This document shows positions 1 through 11,072 of a DNA stretch of 64,000 nucleotides, piece by piece. Under the pieces are notes generated by a model. It was given only the letters and a program-made list of their open reading frames with translations. It was not told the DNA's origin and searched no databases. Position 1 is the stretch's first letter; each line of letters starts with the position of its first letter. The stretch covers positions 11,973,631 through 12,037,630 of the forward strand of contig CM053802.1 of NCBI GenBank assembly GCA_028671895.1, written 5' to 3'. This DNA comes from Oenanthe sinensis. Lineage: Eukaryota > Streptophyta > Magnoliopsida > Apiales > Apiaceae. A program made the position numbers and the translations under genes.

Positions 1-291
1 CAGAAGAGGGAGTAGTTTAAATTTATGTACATAAAATATTTTTAATTCACAGGAAGAATAGCTGGTCACGTGTACAGAAATGGGATTCACTATGCCTACC
101 ACCATGGCATGACTATATTAGATTACTGTCCACAGATGATTGATAAATCAATAAGATATTTCATCTTTAAGTGTCAGCTGAGCATAATGTGGAGAGGAGT
201 ACTTCCCAGAGAGGACCAATAATTATGAAAATTTAATTAACGAATATGAACACATGGTGGAAAATTAAAATCCTATAAATAAAATACATAC

Positions 292-1054
292 CCATCGGAT
301 CTTCTCGGGCTTGAATTCCAACTGCCACTTATAGGCGTCCTTCAGCATTTTTGTTGTTTTTTTAGTATTCCAGTTTCTTGCTCTGAGAAACCTCAGTATT
401 GATGCGTCTGAAAATAGAGCTGGAAACTTATCTGCGCAGGACCTATCTGCTTTTTAGTCTCATTGATCTGAACTGAAAGAGAACTTGATTAATTCCCCAC
501 ATATATACTTATCAAAGCTTTTATTCTCTTGTGTAAACATATTTACTTATCAAAACTTTTATTCTCCTTTGTAACAGAAATTTAAAGTTCTTTTCTTATA
601 CCAGTCCTGAACTTTAAGAAAACATACAAGTTCCATGACTAAGATGCTTTAAAGGAAATCTATTATCATATCAGTTTTTCCCAAGTTATGAATTTGAAAG
701 TTAAAAAAAACTACACCTAATGTCTAGCACCATTGACTTGCAGTTATAACTGTCTATGCTTTAGATGCAACAAATATCTCGCATAAGTGTGACACCCAAG
801 AGTGTCATGCCACAGATTTTGGCACTCTTCTTCGCACCCCTATTGGAGATGCTCTAATGGGCTTTCTAGTTAGGACCCTTCTTGTTTGGTCAGATTTGGT
901 CATCTGACAATTTACCCGTGAATAAAATTGAAAAGCCACATAACTACGACTCTACAAGCAGATAGGAACATATGAACATCATTTATACCAGGGAATGCTG
1001 CTCCTCAAGTGTGTAGATCTTCTCTGTCCCATTTCTTTGGAACTTTTTGGACAT
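292..1054 (-). pseudogene. SEC14/CRAL-TRIO lipid-transfer protein, 5' part, frameshifted
   Basis: Two coding exons are visible. Exon 1 (989-1054) starts at the ATG at 1052-1054 and encodes 22 residues beginning MSKKFQRNGTEKIYT; it ends at a GTATAA donor. Exon 2 (292-467) follows a TTCAG acceptor and reads INETKKQIGP, then, one frame over, ADKFPALFSDASILRFLR and RARNWNTKKTTKMLKDAYKW, ending near IRW at a GTATGT donor. This is the CRAL-TRIO N-terminal region of plant SEC14-like phosphatidylinositol/phosphatidylcholine transfer proteins, which bind lipids at membranes. The family sequence is continuous across IGP-x-ADKF, so one base appears to be missing near 436-440. The lipid-binding CRAL-TRIO core would lie beyond position 1 and is not visible. 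It is either a decayed gene or a live gene with an assembly error. The family assignment is firm; its status is open. Confidence 0.72.
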
Positions 1055-2223
1055 GATTTGTGGAAAAAATTGCAGGCAGGCTTACACTGCACACAAGTGT
1101 GGAGCAGTGTGAATAACGAAAAAAAGTATGAAACGCAAGAGATATCGACTAGTATTTCCAATTAGAATTACATTGTGTAACCAAGCTATATTACTTAACA
1201 AAATCAATTTTAAAGCAATCCTTCATTTAACTCAATAATATGTACATGAATATATGATTATATAAATCCACAAACATGATCAGCTGCGAGCCAACATAAT
1301 CATTGTCAATGATATAAATCCATAAACAAAACATAACATCGATTAATCAACAGAAAAATATAGAATACGATAATTTGGACATGCAAACGAAACAAAAAGA
1401 TTGATCAGTCAATCAGAGAGGTACAAAATTAAGAAAGGTTCATTTAATTGTTCATATTAAACATACCATGAAATCAATCTAAATTAGAACGTGGAAGAGA
1501 GTTTACACAGAAAGAACGTGGAAGAGATCAAATGAATTGAAAAAAATGTAGAGGGTGCAGGAGAGAGAGAGAGAGAGGAACCTGGGGAAGACAAGTGTTT
1601 CAAGTGCCGGTGTGTCTATGCAGAGTGCATAGTATAATGACTAAGTTTCACAAAATGAGGGTCACGCTTTATTAAATTTTGACCCTGTAATTTTGGAACC
1701 AGGCTTCTTTATTTTTATTTTTTATTGCCAGTTACCAGTATGTGACATTATTTTTTTTTTGGGGGGGGGGGGGGGGGATGAAGCTAATGGATTGGGCTCG
1801 TGTGTGAAGCCCAAAACTTTTGGAATTTTATTCATTGCCACAGAATTTTGTTTTTTTATTGAACGAATATGTACTACTAATTTGTTTGTTTTTACTAATT
1901 TGTTCAAATTTAGATCTTTTTAAAGGGTGCTGAGTTTAGATTTTAATAAATTTATTATTCTAAAATTTATGTTAAAAGACCTGTTTTTGAGAAGAAAATG
2001 TTGATAAGAAAAATATTGTATTTCGCCTATTAAATTATAGTTAATAATCTAACTTGAGTTATTTACCTCGATAGTCTATGTGAAAATTAAAAGTAATAAA
2101 TACAAAATTAATTACTCAGAATCTTTATTTTTATTATTTAGTACCTCGGTCACTAAATCTTTATTTTTAAAAAATTTTGTTGCCCTTATTTATATTTAAA
2201 TTCAAATAAATTAAATAAAAAAA
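1055..2223. other. Intergenic region between SEC14-like and PSRP5 genes
   Basis: No coding region is recognised. On the minus strand the stretch near 1555-1590 is a GA/CT-rich run that could belong to the 5' UTR or promoter of the SEC14-like gene. A pure T run followed directly by a pure G run lies at 1751-1777. The remainder is AT-rich and featureless to my reading. Confidence 0.5.
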
Positions 2224-2499
2224 TACTCTATCCGTTCAATAATAAGTGACGTTTTATAAAAACTAAAAGTTAAACTGATTTAATTTTGACTACTGATTAA
2301 TAGTTATTGTTAGAAATAAAAATTATAAAAAATATATCATTAAAAATTATATCATTAAAAATTATATTTCAGCAACTATTAAATTAAATTTTTAATTTTA
2401 TAAAAGTATAAATTAATAATATTTAATTTACGATCAAATTAAATAAATTTAATTTTTAAAATTTATAAAAAGACACTTTTTTACGGAAGTGAGAGAGTA
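2224..2499. mobile_element. Stowaway-like MITE
   Basis: The two ends are imperfect inverted repeats: the left end reads TACTCTATCCGTTCAATAAT and the right end, reverse complemented, begins TTACTCTCTCACTTCCGTAA. The interior is an AT-rich hairpin with matching arms. A TA at each edge fits the TA target duplication of Tc1/mariner-derived Stowaway MITEs. It lies about 140 bp upstream of the PSRP5 start codon. Confidence 0.6.
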
Positions 2500-2638
2500 A
2501 TTTTTATTGTTATCTATGATAGTGTCAGTAACTTTTTTTCACCTGCAAGTTGAATTGAAAATAATAAATATGTAGCAGGGGGCTAAGAAAAGAACAGGCT
2601 TATCCACAAGTGTAGAAGAAAAAACCCAAACCAAGAAA

Positions 2639-3614
2639 ATGGCTCTTGTACTCTCTACTCCACAACTCATCTCTCTTCCTTCATCATCTTCTTCTTCCTC
2701 AATCTTGGCTTTCTCTTCACTTCCATGTAAGTACTCCTGTATCTATTCTGTGTATCTATATTGTATGTATATATCAGTCTCTACACATCACACATGTTTG
2801 TTTGTTTTTTTTTTGCCAAGTCACATGTTTGTTTCTTTACTTCCATGAATCTACTTTATTATTATAATTCAAGTCTTGATAACCATTTAAATTTAGCTCC
2901 ATTGTGATTTTTATTATCTTCAATTGAAATGGGGTTGATTGTATATTGGGTTTTTATGTGCCTCATTTAAAATTAAAAAAAAAACATTTTTATCATCTGG
3001 GTATAGTAACCTGCATTGCATTTGTTTATTTATTTTAAAGATATTATGGGGACAATGAATTTCATTTATTTTAAAGAAAAGTTTAAGATGGCATTTTTAT
3101 CAATTTCTTTGTTATCATTTGGGTATTTTGATATGCATTGCATTTGTTTTATTTATTTTGGGATAGAAATTTTCATATTTGTGATGATTATTGAGTTGGT
3201 TTTGTACATGTGGTGCCATTTTTTATTTAATACCTGTTGTCTATACTTTGTTCACTTTCAGCTTCTAGGCTGGGCTGCAAGTTCTCTAGTTCAAAGTCGA
3301 AACTTTCAACTGGGTTTCAAATTTTTACACCTTTCGTGGCTAGACAAAGGGGTTCGTTTGTAGTCAAGGCATCTGTGGAAATTGATGGAACGGGTTCAGA
3401 TGCTCCTGAGACTGCCTCTGAGAGTAAGGAAGAAACCGTGCCAGTTGAGAATCTTCCTTTAGAGTCTAAACTTCAGTTGAAGCTTGAGGCAAAGATAAGA
3501 ATGAAATTGGCAAAGAAGATTAGGCTTCGGAGAAAGAGGCTTGTCAGGAAGCGTCAGTTAAGGAAGAAGGGTAGGTGGCCACCTTCAAAGATGAAGAAAA
3601 ACAAGAATGTATGA
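2639..3614 (+). CDS. PSRP5: Plastid-specific 50S ribosomal protein 5 (PSRP5/cL38)
   Basis: Two exons, 2639-2726 and 3262-3614, join at phase 1 through a GTAAGT donor and a TTTCAG acceptor to give 146 residues. The N-terminus (MALVLSTPQLISLPSS, then a serine run) is a typical plastid transit peptide, and the sequence around FVVKASVEI is a plausible processing region. The mature part has an acidic stretch (SESKEETVPVENLPLESK) followed by a very basic tail with IRLRRKRLVRKRQLRKKG and GRWPPSKMKKNKNV. This is the signature of plant PSRP5 (cL38), a small component of the chloroplast large ribosomal subunit with no bacterial counterpart, needed for plastid ribosome accumulation. The length suits the family. 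The 535-bp intron contains nothing recognised. Confidence 0.95.
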
Positions 3615-5766
3615 TGTTCTCCCTCAAGCTCCCGTGCAGTTTTATTGCTGGTCCTGTTAGTTCATGTTTTTTATTACAAGCCCAGTTTTTCTGTTTTGTA
3701 TTCTGCTCAATGTTAAAAATGCAATTTGTATGTCTATTACTATTGAATAGCAATATATCAAATTCGATTCAGTGTTCCATCTTAAATAGAGAGAGTAATT
3801 TATGCGTGGCTAATTGAATAATAGTCGGTAGTTAAAGGAATTTACTTTATTATCTGCTGTATGTCCAGTGCAGATTACAAATTAATCACTTCTCTGACAC
3901 CAGAATCTATATTTTATATCAAATTAAGCAAACGCATACTGCAGAAGAGAGTGTTCACTTACAGATCCCAGATAGCAGACCATAATTAGCAAAACAAAAA
4001 GTGTCGTTGACCATGATGAAAGTATCATATGTCGCAAATTTAGTCGTTTACTTTATTTCTTAGCTGAAATATTGTTTTGTAGAATATAAGGGAAAGATAA
4101 ATTCTTAAAATGGTAGTACAGTTTAGATCAGTAATGCTTATGATGATAATTTGACAGTAATTACCATTCCTTAGGTAAGAAGGTATGAGATTAAATCCCT
4201 ATGGCTAAAACCTTAAAGACGGTTTCATTTGACAAAATTTATTGCCTCTTAATCCTTGCTTTTGACAGAGGCAGGTTATTCCATTCCTCATTCCGTTCTC
4301 CATCTTCACATGCTTTATAACCTCCCCCATTTACTTGTTCATTTCTCATCATTCCTTTATGCCTCTTCTCCTTGACATCCTTATTCAGCAAGTGACTGCA
4401 GCATCACTGTATGCACTGTGCACCCTATAATTATATAAAAAAAACCTTTACATATTTTATATTAATTGAAAACTCTTAGACTTTTATTGTTGGCTTCATG
4501 TCTATTCTTCTTCATTCTGTTAGCTAGATGTCAGGGCTGTTGCTTGAGGATTCATAGAAAGAGAGGTGGGAGAGATGAGCTCTGAATGTTCTATATATTT
4601 GTGTTCATGGTTAGGTCATTCTATTTGTGATTACTCCTTTTACTGCTAGTAGGATTGTTTTCATTATATATTAAGGATGTATTTTATAGAGTTTATGGCC
4701 GCCTTCATGATTCAAACATTTTATCTTTGAATTGGATATTCCTTGCTGTCTCTTCGGCGTCAGAGATATGCCTAGGAATACTTGTCCTGCTGCAATCGGA
4801 TCACTGGTGATATTGATACATTTTGCTGGCTTTTTTTGGGCTGTAGCTACTAGTATTGGTCCGGGATGATATATATGATGTAGGTATGGTTGATGAGTTG
4901 ATTCATGCGTCAATTGTCACTGTGTGCTCTGGGTCTATGGTCCCATTACCACCTTGCTCAACCAAATTTAACTCCGACCCACAACTCGTAAGAGAAGGAG
5001 AGAAGGAAGAGATAATGGTGTGTGTATATGCCAGCTTCAAATTGTATGTTTTAAGTATATTTTTGATGATGTTTGATTAAAGTGCAGAAATGCGGTAAAT
5101 ATAAGCTATGAAGTACAGTATAGTTTTGATATTATTAAATTTATATGTTTCAATTATTTGTGTTTCATTTTTCATTACTTTTACGCTTTCTCCCCTCACT
5201 CCCACAATGAAAACATTACATAAATTTCTGAATATATTTCTAGATGGCAATGTAACAACTAAAATAATAAGTAAATCTTGATATAATTTACAACAGGTTC
5301 ACTAAAAAGCAAACCATTTACCTACATGCTGCCAAATTCATATTTATCCACTTCTAATTTAATTATTAATTTTCGATGTTATTATGATAAAACTATAATT
5401 ACTAACTGGCATAAATTTTATCCTCCGACATTTCAATAAATTGCAAGAATTTAATATATGAGAATCATTTGAGTTAGAGAATGGTTAGATAAGAATATTA
5501 TAGGAGGAAATCATGCGAAACACATGTTGTACCTCAACTCAAGTTTGCCAATGTTGCTCCAATCAATAATATAAATTTATAAAATGTTAAAAGAAACAAC
5601 ATTTCTACCAGGCTGCTACACCTTCTAACTTTATCCATAATTCTTAGTGCTACTTGACTTCTAATTTATATAAATTGAACGAGAATGTGATTCACAGGTG
5701 GGAATTAAAATAATCTTTCCATCGATTATCTTTCTAACTCTTAGTAATGATTAGCCAAAAATTTGG
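3615..5766. other. Intergenic region between convergent PSRP5 and RING genes
   Basis: This holds the 3' UTRs of two convergent genes. I see no protein homology, RNA gene or clear transposon termini. Short open frames here (for example around 4671-5080) show no coding signal. Confidence 0.5.
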
Positions 5767-8700
5767 TTAATTAACATCGCACTCGATTTCACCTTTAATA
5801 ATATTGAGCTTGCAAAGAGGGCAGGTTGCATTGATCCGCAGCCATTTGTTGATGCACACAGAGTGGAAATGGTGACTGCAGGAAAGGCTACACAACTCTA
5901 CTCCTTCTACATAATTATGAAGGCATATGCAGCACTCCTGCAATATATTACATTTTGTTAAAATTTGATGTTACAGCTACACAAACCAAGTTGAAGCAGT
6001 CTCAGCCTTTTCTTACTATTGAAAGAGTAATATTGTTATGATCTTCCTCTACTTATTGGCATAATATTACATTTAAGTATTAGCCCATGCCCGAAAGTGT
6101 TACAACCAGATCACTGGTCCCTACTGAAAGTATGCTCAAAATTCTGTTCTCACAAAAACAGGGGGCGAAAAATTTGCTAGGTGATATGATGTCAATTCCC
6201 TTCAGCCTTCACCCTATAGAAAGACAAGAGTAGGAAGGAGATAGAGAAGCAGTCGGCTATGCATTTAGGATTAATAAGCTTCCTAAATCCTAACCTAAAA
6301 AGGTTCCCTATTGAAAATCCCTGCTCAGATGTCAAAACAATAATATCTATTATCAATAATTAACAGTTATGTGTAATTAGTAGAATTTTATTTAAAGATA
6401 TTTATATAGTTTGGGTCCGTAACCCAACACCGACCCAAAACTTTTAATATTTAGGTTTTAATAATATAATATAGATATATAGGTGGAACAATTATGGATG
6501 CTTACAGAATCCTCCAGATGAAGAACAAGTTTGGGTGTGGAGAAACTGTTATCCGTTTCTATCGCTAGCTCACAGTCTTGCTTCTCATCATCGACTGGTG
6601 CTTCATTAGGATTGACTTTAGTGTAATGAAACTTGGGAAGAGTCCTGAGATCATTTTCAGAAGCACCTTTTCTGGTTGCTGCTATGTATGCAATTGTTGC
6701 AACAACTGGTATATAACAGAACATAGTGAATAATATTATGCATGCCATTCCGACGCAAAACATGACGAATAACACCTCAAAGGCCAAAAAAATCACTGCT
6801 AACCTGCATTTCAGCACAAGAATGTTTATCAGGGATGCTAGGTGCCTAGGTGCTGGTTAAGTTTGTAAGAAACAATAGTCACATCTATTGAAGTCCGAAA
6901 TAGAATATATACTCTATGCAATTAGAATTATATGTATCCATTTTAGATTTAGATTGTGTTTAAGTATTCATTTAATTTTAAGTGGTTTGAAATTGACCCG
7001 TTTACAAACACGATCCCAACCCGAAACCAAAAATTGTCACTCCCATTTTTGAATGCCTTGGAATTGAATCAAATGCAAATGCAAATCCAAATTATTTTAG
7101 TTATCAAATCCAGAATTTCAAGTTTCCAAACAAAGGATTAAGATGTTTTTTCTAGATGGGCTTCTAGCTTTTTCCAGTGACATGTGCATATTTAAAAACA
7201 TGTATTATGTATCTTCTACTGATCAGTCGTGAAACCACTTCCATACTTCAGTTTGAATTACAATCAAAATCATTGAAACCTTTGAGAATGTTTGTACCAA
7301 TATAGATAGGGAGAATCTTGCTTAAGTGATTGGCCACCCACAACAATCCAATAAAATCCGAATGCCCACCAGATGGATAGAAGTACAGTGTTCACAGATT
7401 GAAGCGTTTGGCTGATTCTGAAAACGTAAAATGGTGTGAAGAAATAAGCTTGGAATTGCAGAGTCTCCCATTATCAATAGATATTGTTAGAATACAATAT
7501 AAAATCCTGGTAAGTCAGTCTCTTAACACCTTGAGGTTTTAGGAGAACTGGTAACTTAACATGGTATCAGAGCTCCAGTGGGCAGGGGTCTCAAGTTCGA
7601 TTCTCTGCCACCCCCAATATTCCGTGATCCACTCTCAACCCATAAATGGGCTTTCGAGTGAGACCGATATTTATCATGAAAAGTAATGTGAGATATGATG
7701 ACATTAAACTTCAATCACATTGAAAACCTGAATAAAAATGAGTACATGCACATTGAAACATACTGCTGATTTCGAGAACAGCTACTGCAATATTATATGG
7801 TTCCATTTAGCTATCCGCAATTCTACACTATTGACTTTGATGGAATTTGATCAAAGTTGCCATCATAATATAAGAGTATGATAGACATCAAATTTGTGAC
7901 AAACAGAGAAAGTGAATTTCTAAATGCTAGCTATGCATATACTGTTTAAAAGCAGTATGACTTTCCTAAAATGATCAGCTCCAAATCCCAATTACCATCC
8001 TTTGAAATTCAACAAGCTGCAACTCATTAGTATCCAAAGTAACTCAAACACTTATAAGGATGGCCAGATATCCTAAGGGTCGCAATATCATGTTTTCGAT
8101 CATCTTCAGGTTCTGTCAATTATGTGCCCATTCTAAAGTTACTCTAATTTGATAAAAATAAAATATAAGCTTAAAGGAATATAATTTTAAGAATGGAGTC
8201 ATATTCCAGTTCATGATTTATCTGGGTAATCACGCTGATCATTGAATTGGGTTAAAATCGAGTTCTACAGTCCACATTGAACCCATCCGAAATTTATAAG
8301 TCTTTGTTTCAAAACTTTTCCTACCATAAACTGCAAAAATACCAAAAAAAAAAAAAGTAGTTGCATGCATATCCTCTGCTTGCAAATTTGCCAGAGTAAT
8401 TATAGATTTATAGTAGCTAGAGAGCCACACTTATCATCTAAATACTACATTTAAGTTTAACAAAGTAACAAACAGTGCAGGATTATAATGCATGATGCAT
8501 CCAAATTCAACAATTGAGCTAATTATCAACAAGACAACAAGCCTGTAGTGAATAAGTAGAGTTTAAAATACCTGCTTTGACTCATAGAAACTGAATAGTC
8601 ATCATCATCTTCATCAACTTGAAGATCACCACCATTCCACCTCCGATAATCAAAATAAACAAAACCCACATGCACTACACATTGAAATGCATACCCACTA

Positions 8701-8921
8701 ATCCAAACCCTCAATGGAGTTGAAGGTTTCTCTCTAACTGACATTAATAACACAAACACAGAAGCTACTACAAAAGTAAAGTTCCAAAGAAGCTCAACAA
8801 ACAAAAAGGGCTTGGAGTTCCACGCACTACTATCTCTTAGAGTTGGATCACTTAAGCCCAACCCCTCTAACTGTGAGTCCACGCAGTCTCCAATGAAAAT
8901 CCCATGTTCCACTCGTTCCAT
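5767..8921 (-). CDS. Membrane-anchored RING-H2 E3 ubiquitin ligase (At4g11680/At1g12760 type)
   Basis: Four exons (8572-8921, 7298-7417, 6506-6803, 5767-5937) join in frame to give 312 residues. The N-terminal half has hydrophobic segments near residues 38-61, 72-90 and 126-143, then two more in exon 3 starting LAVIFLAFEVLFVMFCVGMA. The order and the conserved QSLKQDSPYLYW loop match the plant At1g12760/At1g63170/At4g11680 group of membrane RING proteins. A cytosolic linker follows, then a C-terminal RING-H2 (residues 257-312): C-C-I-C, a CSHHFHSVC block (C-x-H-x2-H-x2-C) and CPLC, so all zinc ligands are present. The predicted role is ubiquitin transfer from an E2 at an internal membrane; substrates are unknown. 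The protein is shorter than the roughly 360-410 residues usual for the group, mainly at the N-terminus. Introns 1 and 2 carry transposon remnants. Confidence 0.9.
6380..6475 (-). mobile_element. Helitron 5' terminus inside RING-gene intron 2... intron 3
   Basis: On the minus strand the sequence starting at 6475 reads TCTATATTATATTATTAAAA and continues through AAAGTTTTGGGTCGG. This matches the 5' ends at 17254 and 17319 and the TC-starting 5' ends of plant Helitrons. It lies in the last intron of the RING gene (5938-6505), only 31 bp from the donor of exon 3. I could not find the matching 3' hairpin and CTAG end, so the left edge given is arbitrary. Confidence 0.5.
7485..7690 (+). mobile_element. 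TRIM/LTR fragment with primer-binding site
   Basis: A short LTR-like sequence of 77 bp runs from TGTTAGAATACAATATAAAA (7485) to AACTTAACA (7561). It is followed at once by TGGTATCAGAGC (7562-7573), the primer-binding site complementary to the 3' end of initiator-methionine tRNA used by many plant LTR elements. TG...CA ends and the very short LTR are typical of TRIM elements. No second LTR is seen downstream, so this is a 5' LTR plus leader fragment. It sits in intron 1 of the RING gene, in the antisense orientation to the gene. Confidence 0.6.
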
Positions 8922-11072
8922 AATTTAAAAACTGAAGAGCTAAAACTAAAATGTCCTCTTTTCTTGCATTAATGTGTGTAAAAAGAAACGGTGGGGTTAA
9001 TACTGTACTTAATAGGTGATGAAATAGCTTCATGTTATAAAAAACAGTCAAGAAGAAAAATGATCAAGTTAGGTGATAACTGGTGAGGAGTGAAGAGAGC
9101 TAGTAGTGGCGTTGTTATGTGGGGAAGAAATGATCCGGGTTTTTTTCATGTTTTTAGATTTGTATAATAATATTCAATTCAACCCACCATAATTAGTATA
9201 ATAATCACAAGAAACAGCAACATTTTGAGATTGTATTGGAATATTTTACCTGGTTCTAGACATAGTACTAGTAAAGTAATGCATTTTTGTCAAACAAATG
9301 TATGCATGGATGTATAGTTTGTCGCAAAATATATAGAATATAAGTACTTAACAGGTGTTAATACAGAGTAAAAAGATTTCGGCCACGTTGAGAAAATAAT
9401 TTTTTTCTTGATACTTCATTTGTTTTTTAGATAGTTTGGTACTACATTTGTTGATCACACTCTACCGTATCAGCGTCATTAAAATTTCCGAAATGTAATG
9501 ATGAAGGTAGGTGATGTTTCTTGATAGCTAGCTGGGTGGAAAAATAGTCAATCGTTCTATATTTTCTATTACACTCAATTTTTTAAAAGTTAAATCGATT
9601 AAATTTTAATTAATAATGATAACATTTATAATTTTATTCTTATTATAAATTAATATAAATTTTTATGATACTTTTCTATAATTTATAATAATTATATAAT
9701 ATAATTAATTTTTAGTTAAAATTATTTGATTTAGCCTTTGAAAAGTATATTTTCAGGAGGGCTACAAATGACATTAACAAATGTGGAAAGATACCATTCG
9801 TAATAATAAAATGGCACATTCTAAAATATATTTAAATTTGTTTGAGTTGGGTGAAAAAATATCCAATTACTTTAAATTGTTTTTATTACGTTCATAGAGT
9901 TGTTTATGAATAAACTTTGAGTTTAATTTATTTGAATAAATTTTGAATTATCTAGCAAAAAAATGAGTCCATTGATATTAATTGAATTTGGATTTAAATA
10001 TAAAATAGATTCATTTAAATAAATGAATTGCCTTCGTTTTGTCTGAACTCCCTGGAGACTGCTTTTTTTATTTATTGAAGACATGAGAGATGTAATGCTA
10101 TTGTTCTCCAAAACATGTTTTTGTCTCGGACGTTTTAAAAAAATACGATCTTCATACAACTTTTTCCTCCAGTTTTATACTCATTTTTAATTCTATTCAT
10201 ATTTTAAAAAAAATTATATAATTCATATATATTAAAATAAATTTTCAATTTATCGATACATATTTATATTAGGATGGTTTTGAAACTAACTTATACGAAT
10301 TTTGAAGTCACAAAAAGTATAATTTTAAATCTTTGATCTACATATTGTAAAATGAGTGTAAATTATGTTAATAAGATTTCAAACTTAAAATTTTGTTAGC
10401 TTTTTCAAAAATTAAATATTAAATATTTTAATATATTATTAATAAGTTTGAACATCAAATATATGTTAATATTTTTAGAAATATAAATGTTAAATTTAAA
10501 TACATTATTAATGAGTATAGAAGTTTTGACGTGAACTAATATTAATAATATTTTTTACATTATATATATAATAGAATTATAATTAGACCCATGAGTTATA
10601 AGTTGTGAATAATTTAATTGTTTGATTACTTATATCTAATGGTAAATAATGTTGATACCATATTTTAAATTATTTTTTCCTTAAAGAAATTTTAATGACA
10701 TGAGTAATAAATAAAAAAAGCACGTGTAATATGAGGGGGAAATATTGCATTCCTAATTTCCTTATATGAAAAGGTAAATATGAAATTTATAAATAAATTT
10801 AAATTTTAAAAATATTTCTTAAAAAAAAAGTAATATTTGAATGTAAAGATGAGAGAATGAATTAAAGAAGATAGCTGCTGGGTATTGGAATCAAAAGTTG
10901 AGGGGGGTGATTCGATCAGCTTGCTTTCTTTTCTCTCCCCTCTCTCAAAATCTGTCTCCATAATCCCCTATCTAATTATTCTAATTTGTTCTTCATCACT
11001 AAATTAATTATAAATTTAAATTTTTTGTTATATTATTTATATTAAATTTTGGATAGTAGTGTATTTAATTGC
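8922..11072. other. Promoter/intergenic region between divergent RING and PAT-1 genes
   Basis: The two genes start in opposite directions, so both promoters lie here. The sequence is very AT-rich, with a decayed MITE at 9571-9750. A CACGTG (G-box core) occurs at about 10721, some 350 bp upstream of the PAT-1 ATG; at this length a single hexamer could be chance. A CT-rich stretch near 10920-10960 resembles a 5' UTR. No coding region is supported. Confidence 0.45.
9571..9750. mobile_element. Degenerate hairpin MITE, Stowaway-like
   Basis: The left arm AAAAGTTAAATCGATTAAAT and the right arm, reverse complemented as AAAGGCTAAATCAAATAATT, pair imperfectly around an AT-rich middle. The arms resemble those of the MITE at 2224. 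The ends are too worn to set exactly. Confidence 0.35.

Noticed and set aside
52..222. A plus-strand open stretch preceded by an acceptor-like TTCACAG (GRIAGHVYRNGIHYAYHHG)
   Set aside because: About 57 codons with no family I recognise, no start codon and no partner exon; chance open frame cannot be excluded.
979..1161. Minus-strand open frame of 60 codons
   Set aside because: It overlaps SEC14 exon 1 in another frame; the exon frame has the family match and splice sites.
1693..1923. Open frames across the T/G homopolymer
   Set aside because: Composed of homopolymer codons (GGG, TTT); no homology.
3016..3363. Plus-strand frame of 115 codons in the PSRP5 intron
   Set aside because: It runs through intron text into exon 2 in the wrong frame; the spliced PSRP5 model is much better.
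7562..7640. A tRNA gene, suggested by TGGTATCAGAGC and GTTCGATTC (A- and B-box-like words)
   Set aside because: No cloverleaf can be folded by eye and the first word abuts an LTR end, so a retroelement primer site is the better reading.
11049..11072. Start of PAT-1 at a TTG upstream of the ATG
   Set aside because: TTG is not a credible plant start here; the first ATG in frame is 11073.
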